Positions 1-6,694 of a stretch of DNA of 21,091 nt are shown one piece after another. How positions within the stretch are numbered: position 1 is the first letter of the stretch; every line of letters begins with the position of its first letter. Source of the DNA: Nitrospinota bacterium (GTDB lineage Bacteria; UBA8248); contig JAPYQX010000015.1 of the NCBI GenBank assembly GCA_029937135.1, positions 1 to 21,091 of the forward strand, written 5' to 3'. The translations under genes and the position numbers were made by a program. The notes under the pieces are model-generated. The model was not told the DNA's origin. It made no database searches and worked only from the letters and a program-made list of their open reading frames with translations.

Positions 1-1694
1 TGTTCATCCTGTTCGGGGTGTTTCTCGAGAAAACCAAGGTGGGCGACGTTTTCGTTGACCTCGCTTACGCCCTCGTGGGCCGGCTCCGGGGCGGGGCGGC
101 GAAGGCCTCCGTCGTCTCGAGCGCCTTCGTGGGCTCGATAGTGGGCAGCGCCGCGGCCAACATCGTCATCACCGGAACTTTCACGATCCCGCTGATGAAG
201 CGGGCGGGCTACAAGCCCCACTACGCGGCGGCGGTCGAGGCGGTTTCCTCAATCGGCGGCCACCTTCTCCCCCCGGTGATGGGTTCCGCCGCGTTCCTCG
301 TGGCCGCGTTCACCGAGACGGACTACGGCTGGATCGCGCTGATCTCCCTCGTCCCCGCGTTGATGTACTACTTCGCGGTCTACATGTCGGTTCATTTCCG
401 CTCCGGCATGGACGGAATTCACGGGCTGCCCAAGGAAGAGCTCCCTGAGCTCATGCCTCTTTTGAAAAAAGACGGCTATCTGCTGCTCCCGGTGGCGCTT
501 CTCATCTTCCGGCTGATGGTCGGGCGCTCTCCCTTCGACGCGGCGCTCTGGGCGATCATCTTGGCGATGGTGCTGGGCTTCTTCCGCCACGACACGCGCC
601 TGATCGCTTTCCCGCCGGTCGTCGCGAATCTTCTGGGGGTTCCTGATTGGAGCACGCGCTCGGATCGGCTCGAGTTCCGCGCCGCCAGACACCGCAAGGA
701 GATGCTGGACTCGGGAAAAAGCCCCGAGGAGGCCGAGGCCGGGGAGGCCGCATTTCTCGCGGAGGCGAAGGCCGGGCCGCCGGGCGGTTTTTTGTTGGAG
801 AACTGGCCCCTCATCGCCGGGGCGGGGGTGCTCGCCATCCTTCCGGGGTTGGGTTTTGGTTTCTACGAGACGATTTTTTGGGCGGTCACCGCTACGGTAG
901 TGCTCTCCTCGCCGAGGGTGATAGCCGGGCTCGAGCAGGGGGCGATCAACTCCCTCATCATCGGGGTGACGGCCGGGGTGATGGGGATCGTGCTCGCCGG
1001 GGTGTCGATGCCCGGCCTGGGGATCAAGTTTTCGGCGATTATCCTGGGCTACGCGGGTTTTCTGGATCAGGCCCTCGGAATCACCGGGACCGCGCTGCCG
1101 GTGGCCATCGTGCTGTGCGCCATGGCGAGCTACATCATGGGAATGGGGATGACGATCACGGCGAGTTACGTGCTGCTTTCGATTTTGGCGGTGCCCGCGC
1201 TGGTCGAACTCGGGGTGCCTCTGCTCAGCGCCCACCTCATGATTCTCTGGCTGAGCCAGGACGCCTCGTTGACCCCGCCCTTCGCGCTGGGCGCCTTCAT
1301 CGCGGCGGGCATCGCCGGGGCTGACCCGATGCGCACGGGCTTCGCCTCGCTCAAGCTGGCGAAGGCGCTCTACATCGTTCCCTTCCTGATGGCGTACACG
1401 CCGATCCTGATCGACAAGGATGCCGCCTGGATCTCTATCGCCATCATCTGGGTGTCGGGTTTCATGGGCTTTTTCTGCACCTCGGCGGCGCTCGAGGGGT
1501 ATATGCGGCGTAATCTGCTGATGTGGGAGAGAATCGTCTTCGCTCTGGCGGGGGCGCTTTTGTTCTTCTACGTGACCTGGATGAAAGTCGCCGGGACCAT
1601 CCTCATGGCGACCATGATCGGTCTCCAATACCTCGGCGGCGAAAAACCCGCCGCCCCCACCGGGATCGAAGCCGAGGAGAGCTCCGCCTCCTGA
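1..1694 (+). CDS. TRAP transporter fused permease (DctQM-type), 5' truncated
   Basis: This is an inner-membrane permease of a tripartite ATP-independent periplasmic (TRAP) transporter, which uses an ion gradient to import a substrate handed over by a periplasmic binding protein. The frame is open from base 3, so the gene begins upstream of the window; the GTG at 18 is internal. About 563 C-terminal residues are present. The stretch GSAAANIVITGTFTIPLMK followed by GYKPHYAAAVEA and GGHLLPPVMG is the hallmark of the large DctM-like domain of fused TRAP permeases. At least a dozen hydrophobic segments follow. A charged, probably cytoplasmic loop of about 70 residues (bases ~585-800) splits the domain. 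The C-terminal tail is hydrophilic. The substrate cannot be told; the binding protein and the small-subunit part should lie upstream. It ends convergently with the MFS gene. Confidence 0.93.
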   Translation, partial: FILFGVFLEKTKVGDVFVDLAYALVGRLRGGAAKASVVSSAFVGSIVGSAAANIVITGTFTIPLMKRAGYKPHYAAAVEAVSSIGGHLLPPVMGSAAFLVAAFTETDYGWIALISLVPALMYYFAVYMSVHFRSGMDGIHGLPKEELPELMPLLKKDGYLLLPVALLIFRLMVGRSPFDAALWAIILAMVLGFFRHDTRLIAFPPVVANLLGVPDWSTRSDRLEFRAARHRKEMLDSGKSPEEAEAGEAAFLAEAKAGPPGGFLLENWPLIAGAGVLAILPGLGFGFYETIFWAVTATVVLSSPRVIAGLEQGAINSLIIGVTAGVMGIVLAGVSMPGLGIKFSAIILGYAGFLDQALGITGTALPVAIVLCAMASYIMGMGMTITASYVLLSILAVPALVELGVPLLSAHLMILWLSQDASLTPPFALGAFIAAGIAGADPMRTGFASLKLAKALYIVPFLMAYTPILIDKDAAWISIAIIWVSGFMGFFCTSAALEGYMRRNLLMWERIVFALAGALLFFYVTWMKVAGTILMATMIGLQYLGGEKPAAPTGIEAEESSAS

Positions 1695-1822
1695 GCCGGT
1701 CCTGCTTTGCTTGGATCGGCGCGGGAGATTGGTTCGGGGGTGATTGGATGCGCTATTTGATTCGCGAGCCGGTAATTTCGAGTCGGTAATTGGAAACCCG
1801 GGTGAGGCGCCCGCGAGGGGAA

Positions 1823-3115
1823 TCAGGCGGGCTGGGGCTGGGGGTCACCGGTCTGGCGGGTTTCCTTCTCGTCGATGAGGTAGACGATCACCGCCGCCTG
1901 GACGCAGAGATAGGCGGCCATCGCGAAGGCGAGATCGTAGCTACCCGTCACGTCGAAAATATAGCCGCTCAGCCAGGCGCTCAGGCCCGAGCCGAGTTGA
2001 TGACTCACCGAGATCAGCCCGAAGAGCACGCCCACATTCTTGGCCCCGAAGAAATCCCCGGTCAGCGCCGAGGTGAGCGGCACCGTCGCGATCCACGATA
2101 GCCCGACGATCATCGGGGTCATCCATACCGTCAGGTCGTTTTTGAAGAAAATAAAAAGCAAAAAACCCGAGCAGCGGAGCAGGTAGACCAGGCTGAGCGG
2201 CACCTTGCGTCCGTATTTATCCGAAAGCGGCCCGGTCACCAGGACCCCGACCGTGTTCAGCGCCCCGCCCACGGCGAAGGCCGTCGCCGCCACGGCGGGC
2301 GAGAAACCCATATCACTCGCGAAGGGTATCCAGTGAACGGCGATGATCGTCACCGTGAATCCGCAGGTGAAAAAGCTCGAGAGTAGGAGGATGAAGGGCT
2401 TTTTGTGGAGGCACTGCACCCAGGGCAGGTCGTAGGGAACGACGCGGAAGACCTTGGCCCCGCCGGCAGGGGCGTCCGCCGAAGTGAGACCCATGTCCTC
2501 GGGCCGGTTCTTGATCATTAAGAAGCACATCGGGACGATGATGACGAGCACGGCGGCGCCCGACCAGAAAAACGTCGTGCGCCAGCCCAGGGCGGCCAGC
2601 ATGAGCGCCAGGGCCGGGATGACTAGCAACTGGCCCAGGCTCGCGCCGCTGGCCGCGATGGAGAAGGCGAGTCCCCGCCGCTCCTCAAACCAGCGCGAGA
2701 GCATCGGGGTGACGGCGGTGGCGCTGTTTCCGAGGCCCGACATGCCCAGGACGATGCCGTAGAAAAAGTAGATGCCCCAGATCGTGCTGATCTGGCTCAT
2801 CCCGAAAATGGCGAGCCCGGTCAGGGCGACGCCCAGGGAGATGATCGTCCGCGAGCCGTAGCGGTTGATCAACAGCCCGCCGATGGGCTGGGAGATTCCG
2901 AAGAGAACCAGCGAGACCGCCACCGGCAGCGAGAGCGCCGCCCGGCTCACGTCGAGCTCCTCAAGGATGGGCTTGAAGAATACCCCGAAGGAGTTGCGGA
3001 GCCCTCCCCCGAACAGGCGGAAAATAAACACCGCCGCCAGGATGTACCAGCCGTAGTAGATGCCCCTTGGGGCGGTTTTCTCGCCGCTCATCCCGTGCCC
3101 GCCTGATCGAATCAT
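1823..3115 (-). CDS. MFS transporter (oxalate/formate antiporter or monocarboxylate-like)
   Basis: A 430-residue, 12-TM major facilitator protein. The opening YYGWYILAAVFIFRLFGGG, the early SFGVFF, and the loop NRYGSRTIISLG (motif A region between TM2 and TM3) are typical of the MFS branch containing oxalate:formate and monocarboxylate transporters. A second motif-A-like loop, GPLSDKYGRKVPL, lies between TM8 and TM9, as expected from the internal duplication. It probably moves a small organic anion across the inner membrane; the substrate is unknown. Two starts are possible, the ATG at 3115 (no clear ribosome site) and the ATG at 3091 (MSGEKTAP, preceded by a G-rich stretch); the second may be the real one. 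It is transcribed alone, convergent with the TRAP gene and divergent from the DUF433 gene. Confidence 0.9.
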   Translation of the reverse strand: MIRSGGHGMSGEKTAPRGIYYGWYILAAVFIFRLFGGGLRNSFGVFFKPILEELDVSRAALSLPVAVSLVLFGISQPIGGLLINRYGSRTIISLGVALTGLAIFGMSQISTIWGIYFFYGIVLGMSGLGNSATAVTPMLSRWFEERRGLAFSIAASGASLGQLLVIPALALMLAALGWRTTFFWSGAAVLVIIVPMCFLMIKNRPEDMGLTSADAPAGGAKVFRVVPYDLPWVQCLHKKPFILLLSSFFTCGFTVTIIAVHWIPFASDMGFSPAVAATAFAVGGALNTVGVLVTGPLSDKYGRKVPLSLVYLLRCSGFLLFIFFKNDLTVWMTPMIVGLSWIATVPLTSALTGDFFGAKNVGVLFGLISVSHQLGSGLSAWLSGYIFDVTGSYDLAFAMAAYLCVQAAVIVYLIDEKETRQTGDPQPQPA

Positions 3116-3193
3116 TGAGAAGATATTTCGGACCCGCGCTCTGTCCGCGAGCCGCGCATTGTGGGGGCGGTGGGGCCGTAGCGCAAGGGGGAT

Positions 3194-3222
3194 TTCAGAC
3201 TCGCATTTGCTTATTTTATAAT
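3194..3222 (+). promoter_or_regulatory. sigma70-like promoter of the toxin-antitoxin locus
   Basis: TTCAGA (3194-3199), a 17-nt spacer, then a perfect TATAAT (3217-3222), in AT-rich DNA 70 bases upstream of the antitoxin start. Spacing and the -10 box are ideal; the -35 box matches 4 of 6. Confidence 0.6.
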
Positions 3223-3240
3223 GATAAGATCTTGGTGTTT

Positions 3241-3258
3241 AGATTAGTGAGATAATCT
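3241..3258. promoter_or_regulatory. inverted repeat, candidate antitoxin operator
   Basis: AGATTA, 6 nt, TAATCT is a perfect 6-bp inverted repeat just downstream of the TATAAT box and before the antitoxin gene. This is where an autoregulatory antitoxin with an N-terminal HTH would bind. The operator role is inferred from position only. Confidence 0.4.
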
Positions 3259-3291
3259 CCCTTCTGCCCAAGATAGAAAAGCAGATTTCGT

Positions 3292-4014
3292 ATGATTAAA
3301 GCTAAAGGAAGAATGACATTCACCGGCAAAAATGACCCACGCGAAACTCCCAGCTACGTGATCCCGGAGGCGGCTCAATGCCTGCGCATGCCCATAACCA
3401 CTCTTCGGGCATGGGTACTGGGGCAGAGGTATGTGTCGAACGGAAAACAGCAAATTTTCAAATCCGTAATTCGCCTGCCGGACAAAAGGGAGAATCTCCT
3501 TTCCTTTAATAATCTGGTTGAAGCTCATATTTTGGACTCGATCCGCCGTGATTTTGGAATTAAATTACAGAACGTCAGGAGAGCGATTGATTATCTGAAG
3601 CGAGAATTTAGTTCAGATCGGCCTTTGCTTGAACAAAGCTTTGAGATGAATGGAGTTGATTTGTTTATTTCCGAATATGAAAAGCTGGTGAATGTGACTC
3701 AAGAAGGCCAGACGGCGATGAGGCCGATAATCGAGTCTTATTTGGAAAGAATAGACCGGGGCGGTGACGGATTTCCCGTAAGGCTCTTCCCGTTTACGAG
3801 GAGGCGGGAAATGGGCGAACCGAGGACCGTGGTTATCGATCCTGCCGTATCTTTTGGCCGGCCAGTTCTTGTCGGTACTGGCATCCCCACATCAGTAATC
3901 GCCGAGAGATGCAAGGCCGGGGAATCCATCGAAGAGCTAGCGGAAGACTACAAACGAGGCGCGAGTGAAATCCTCGAAGCGATCCGGTGTGAACTCCGCG
4001 TCGAAGCCGCCTAA
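3292..4014 (+). CDS. VapB45-like antitoxin: MerR-type HTH plus DUF433
   Basis: A 240-residue protein with two parts. The N-terminal ~100 residues hold a MerR-like winged HTH (YVIPEAAQCLRM, then TTLRAWVLGQ) and a linker. The C-terminal ~70 residues are a DUF433 domain (VVIDPAVSFGRPVLVGTGIP, then SIEELAEDYKRGASEILEAI). This architecture and length match Mycobacterium tuberculosis VapB45 (Rv2018), the antitoxin of a type II pair. It should bind its own promoter and neutralise the PIN-like toxin encoded directly downstream, whose frame overlaps its 3' end. The ATG at 3292 has no clear ribosome site; the ATG at 3313 (MTFTGKND) follows AAAGGA at short spacing and is a credible alternative. Base composition is clearly more AT-rich than the flanking genes, suggesting acquisition by transfer. 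Confidence 0.85.
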   Translation: MIKAKGRMTFTGKNDPRETPSYVIPEAAQCLRMPITTLRAWVLGQRYVSNGKQQIFKSVIRLPDKRENLLSFNNLVEAHILDSIRRDFGIKLQNVRRAIDYLKREFSSDRPLLEQSFEMNGVDLFISEYEKLVNVTQEGQTAMRPIIESYLERIDRGGDGFPVRLFPFTRRREMGEPRTVVIDPAVSFGRPVLVGTGIPTSVIAERCKAGESIEELAEDYKRGASEILEAIRCELRVEAA

Positions 4015-4396
4015 ACCACCCACCTTTTTTCTTGATCATTCCCTGGGTACGCAAAAGGTCCGGTCCGCCCTTGTAGCCCAAGGCGCAGTGGTCGAAGTGT
4101 TGATCGATCATTTCGATCAAAGTGTTGAAGATGTCATATGGCTGCCATAAGTTGGAAGGCGCGGCTGGGTTGTCCTGACGAAAGATAAAAGAATCAGAAA
4201 CAGAAAACTTGAGATAAATGCCTTGATGGATGCGGGTGTCGCCGCATTTGTTCTTACTGCGGGAGAAATGAGAGGCGAAGAAATGGGCGAAGTATTCGCT
4301 ACAGCCCTTCCCCGGATGCTCCGTTTTTTAGAGAAGAACTCACCGCCGTTTATCGCCACGGTAACAAGAAAAGGTAATGTTTCCAGGTATTGTTAG
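3989..4396 (+). pseudogene. VapC45-like PIN-like toxin, broken by in-frame TAA
   Basis: Reading from the GTG at 3989 (or 3965), the frame gives KPPTFFLDHSLG, then EVLIDHFDQSVEDVIWLP, then TAA at 4148-4150. It continues in the same frame without any shift: VGRRGWVVLTKDKRIRNRK, AAFVLTAGEMRGEEM and PRMLRFLEKNSPPFIA, ending at TAG 4394-4396. The joined product (~135 residues) is a full-length PIN-like VapC45-type (DUF5615-related) RNase toxin. One base change (GAA or CAA to TAA) explains the break, and everything after it is still well conserved, so the lesion looks recent. The gene overlaps the antitoxin end by 26 nt, as is usual in such pairs. The truncated ~53-residue peptide lacks the later acidic residues and should be inactive. 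Readthrough or a sequencing error cannot be excluded. Confidence 0.8.
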
Positions 4397-4451
4397 GTGT
4401 TGATTAAAGCTCTCGGGCGGATTAGCGGTTTTGTTCCCCCACCATAGCCTC

Positions 4452-5039
4452 CTAAGCTTCTCCGCTTGCTAACTTTCCACGAAGCTCGTCGTGCTTGTCT
4501 TGTAAATGTTCATAAAACGGGAAGAGTTTTTCTTCGCTATGGCCGATGCGTTGAAGCACTTCGCGTGGAAGTGATTTCGCAAGCGATCGATTCCAAATTT
4601 CGATAAATTCAACCAGTTCGCCGTAATAAACTTTGGTTTCTTCATCGGCCAGCCAAAGATTGTCGCGGAAAACTTCGACCATCTTCCGATAGGCGGGGAG
4701 AAGCTTTTCTGTAAGTTGTTGGTTGTTGTATTCGACTTGTTTTTTGAATTCAGGACCTTCGGTTGCACTGAAATTTCCGACGGCATCTATGCCGCCTCTT
4801 TCGCGGGCTTCTGCAACACCCTCCGGCCAAGCCTTCCCTGAAATATTACTAATTTTCAACCTGAGTTCACTCAGCATTTTGATTTCACTACGAAGGCCTA
4901 AAAGTGGTGAGTAGAATTTTTTAAGATGCTTTTCGATAAAGTCATGGCGACGTTGGGATTGTTCGCGCCGCTTGGTAAACCAGTTGGCGATGAGGGAGCC
5001 AATTATTACTCCTCCCAGGCCGACAACCAGTGTTTCCAT
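4452..5039 (-). CDS. hypothetical protein with one N-terminal TM helix
   Basis: A 195-residue protein of unrecognised family. Residues ~4-20 (LVVGLGGVIIGSLIANW) form one hydrophobic, glycine-rich membrane anchor, followed at once by the basic TKRREQSQRR. By the positive-inside rule the rest should be cytoplasmic. The remainder looks mostly helical and charged (KHLKKFYSPLLGLRSEIK, then ELRLKISN), which suggests a helical bundle or coiled coil. The start is firm: GGAGG lies 9 nt before the ATG at 5039, only 6 nt after the stop of the DinB-fold gene, so it is probably co-transcribed as the last gene of that string. Its codon use is more AT-rich than the rest of the string and like the neighbouring toxin-antitoxin locus, hinting that it arrived with that islet. 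No function is assigned. Confidence 0.8.
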   Translation of the reverse strand: METLVVGLGGVIIGSLIANWFTKRREQSQRRHDFIEKHLKKFYSPLLGLRSEIKMLSELRLKISNISGKAWPEGVAEARERGGIDAVGNFSATEGPEFKKQVEYNNQQLTEKLLPAYRKMVEVFRDNLWLADEETKVYYGELVEFIEIWNRSLAKSLPREVLQRIGHSEEKLFPFYEHLQDKHDELRGKLASGEA

Positions 5040-5045
5040 TTTTCC

Positions 5046-5570
5046 CTACCTCCCGTACTTCCCCCAGCCTTTGAGGTGGCCGCGGATGTAGCAGATCTGG
5101 CCGATGTGGGTGACGGTGTCGCCGAAGGCGCGGGCGAGGATATCGCCTGTGGGTAGACGGGAGCCGTGGGCGAAATCGTCGATTACTTCATCGAGGTCCC
5201 CGGGCGTGAGGCGCGAGAGGCACTTGATCGTCCGCTCGCGCACGGCGGCGGCGTAGCCGGTGAGCGTTTCACAGGTGGCGCGGAAGGCGCGGACCTGCTC
5301 AATCGTGTGGCCCGCGCCGGTGTCGCCGGGGGCCTCGGGGAGCCCGAAGTGCTCGTGCCAGCTGTTTTCGACCCAGACCTGCGGGGCGCCCTCGATACAG
5401 GCGATGGTGGCGTCCTCGAAGCGGGTCATGTGCCACATGAGCCAGCCGATGGGGTTGTCGTCCGGGCCGGGCTGATGGCTTAGGTCCTCGTCGGTGATGT
5501 CGTCCATCACCTCGCCGAGCCGCTGGCCGTAGGCTTCGAGGCGGTTCAGGAAAATCGTCGCCGCGTCCAT
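5046..5570 (-). CDS. DinB-superfamily protein
   Basis: A 174-residue four-helix-bundle protein of the DinB/YfiT superfamily, whose members are metal-dependent and often use low-molecular-weight thiols (mycothiol or bacillithiol transferases). The N-terminal helix (FLNRLEAYGQRLGEVMDDIT) leads to the first metal-site signature, GWLMWHM (His47). The last helix carries DTVTHIGQICYIRGHLKG, with His155 in the classic HxGQ position. The usual preceding histidine is replaced by Asp151, so the metal triad may be incomplete or varied. It starts 5 nt after the stop of the AhpD-like gene, with only a weak ribosome site, so it is probably translationally coupled to it. The substrate is unknown. Confidence 0.85.
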   Translation of the reverse strand: MDAATIFLNRLEAYGQRLGEVMDDITDEDLSHQPGPDDNPIGWLMWHMTRFEDATIACIEGAPQVWVENSWHEHFGLPEAPGDTGAGHTIEQVRAFRATCETLTGYAAAVRERTIKCLSRLTPGDLDEVIDDFAHGSRLPTGDILARAFGDTVTHIGQICYIRGHLKGWGKYGR

Positions 5571-5575
5571 TTATC

Positions 5576-6130
5576 TCAACCGTTCTTTTCCGGGATGGCG
5601 CAAAAACCCTGCGCCTCGATGCGGAAGGCGTTGTTGAATTTCGAGCGGAAATTCTCGAGCGCGATCACCCCGGCCAGCTCGACCATTTCCTCTACGCTGA
5701 ATTCCTCCCGCGCCGCGGCGAAGACCTCGTCGGTGACATCGAGATCGGTCCGCGTCATTCGCTCGGCGAAATCGAGCGCGGCGCGTTCGCGGGCGGAAAA
5801 ACGCGGGTCGTCGGCATAGCTGTCGAGCGCCGCGATCTTTTCGAGCGTGACGCCCTCTTTCATCCCACGGGACGAATGGATGTCCATTCAGAACGGGCAC
5901 CCGTTGATCGAGGCCACGCGCACGTTGACGAGCGCCTTGAGGTCCCCGCCGAGCAGGCCCGACTCGTCCACCCCCTGTTGAAGCCGGCCAAGCCCGCGCA
6001 TGATGGTGGGCCGGTGGCCGTAGACCCTCGATGTGTTGAAAACGAAACCCTCGTTTTCGATCTGGCGCTCGAACAGCTCCCTCGCGAGAGGGTCATCGGG
6101 CGCGTCGGGCACTTCGGGGACGCGGGGCAT
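5576..6130 (-). CDS. AhpD/carboxymuconolactone decarboxylase-like selenoprotein (CxxU; TGA read as Sec)
   Basis: This reads as two abutting frames, but it is one AhpD-like protein with an in-frame TGA at 5890-5888. Upstream it gives VRVASINGCPF, downstream MDIHSSRGMKEG and then EREEFSVEE-like helices ending FRSKFNNAFRIEA. Family members have C-x-x-C followed four residues after the second Cys by a His. Here that second Cys is the TGA: Cys78, Sec81, His85. AhpD-fold proteins are small helical thiol peroxidases or disulfide reductases using this pair; Sec would sharpen nucleophilicity. Insertion is supported by a bSECIS-like hairpin directly downstream. The start is the ATG at 6130: AAGGAG lies 7 nt upstream, better placed than the GTG at 6133. 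The product is 184 residues including Sec, a normal length for the family. AhpD-like selenoproteins are known from marine metagenome surveys. A simple nonsense mutation is the alternative. Confidence 0.82.
5853..5880 (-). promoter_or_regulatory. candidate bacterial SECIS element
   Basis: On the minus strand, UUCGUCC (5876-5870) pairs with GGAUGAA (5865-5859), giving 7 bp with one G-U, around the loop CGUG (5869-5866). A lower helix of UCC (5880-5878) with GGG (5855-5853) extends it across a small internal loop. There are 18 nt between the UGA and the apical loop, and the second loop base is G. These fit the described bSECIS rules (16-37 nt spacing, 4-16 bp stem, 3-14 nt loop, G in the first two loop positions). 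Folding was done by eye. Confidence 0.6.
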
Positions 6131-6191
6131 CACGGGTCTCCTTTTTCAAGGGTGCGGAGTTTTAAAAACAACGGAATGATTCACCCGGAGC

Positions 6192-6644
6192 CTAGAGCCA
6201 TCTCCTGACGCGGCTTCGGTAGGCCATGTATTCGTCGCCGAAGAGGTCCTTGAGCGTCTCCTCCTCGGGCAGGATGAAATATTTCTGAACGATCAAGGCG
6301 AAAACGAGCCCCGAGAGCATCACCGGCGTCGACACCATCAGCCAGCCGATTCCCGCCAGGAGCATTGCCATCCCCATGTACATCGGGTTGCGCGAGACGC
6401 GCATGGGCCCATCGGTGATGAGTGTGGAGGGCGTTTCCTCGGGCTTGTGGGTGGTGCCTCGCTGCTCGAAGGTCTGGACCGCCTTGATCACCAACCAGAT
6501 GCCCATCCCGATTGGCAGAATTCCCAATCCTCGGAAAAACCCGCTGACCGGCGGCCCGGGGGAGAGCTGGGAGTTCACCGAAAGCCCCCCGAGCAGGCAG
6601 AGCAGGGCGATCAGCGGCGGGCGTTTCATCAGCAAAGCGAGCAT
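6192..6644 (-). CDS. isoprenylcysteine carboxyl methyltransferase (ICMT/PEMT)-like membrane protein
   Basis: A ~150-residue integral membrane methyltransferase-like protein with four hydrophobic segments. The SAM-binding signature of the ICMT/phospholipid methyltransferase family is clear: DGPMRVSRNPMYMGM in the middle, then near the C-terminus the paired element EEETLKDLFGDEYMAYRSRV, ending RRWL. Such proteins methylate lipids, isoprenoid-linked thiols or other membrane-embedded acceptors using S-adenosylmethionine; the acceptor here is unknown. The ATG at 6644 has GGAG about 10 nt upstream and gives the usual hydrophobic N-terminus (MLALLMKRPP). A TTG at 6698 overlapping the rimO stop would add 18 acidic residues and is less likely. 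It lies between rimO and the selenoprotein gene (61 nt gap), on the same strand. Confidence 0.87.
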   Translation of the reverse strand: MLALLMKRPPLIALLCLLGGLSVNSQLSPGPPVSGFFRGLGILPIGMGIWLVIKAVQTFEQRGTTHKPEETPSTLITDGPMRVSRNPMYMGMAMLLAGIGWLMVSTPVMLSGLVFALIVQKYFILPEEETLKDLFGDEYMAYRSRVRRWL

Positions 6645-6694
6645 AGGGGGTTGTCTCCAAATAATTTCATCGAAAATTTCGTCAAAATATTCAC

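Noticed and set aside
249..1628. Long minus-strand open frame opposite the TRAP permease
   Set aside because: Composition is extreme (His, Arg, Gly, Asp) with no hydrophobic core. It is a mirror of the GC-rich coding strand, and the plus-strand protein is a clear family member.
1695..1822. Terminator between the convergent TRAP and MFS genes
   Set aside because: Only a short direct repeat (CGGTAATT) was found; no stable stem with a T-run on either strand.
4148..4150. Recoded stop (like selenocysteine) in the VapC45-like gene
   Set aside because: The codon is TAA, not TGA, and it stands between two non-catalytic residues. A nonsense mutation is simpler.
5576..6130. Two separate genes, or a decayed pseudogene, for the AhpD-like locus
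   Set aside because: The two halves abut in the same frame with no base missing. Neither half alone is a complete domain, and the stop falls exactly on the catalytic cysteine with a SECIS-like hairpin after it. Decay is kept as a minor alternative.
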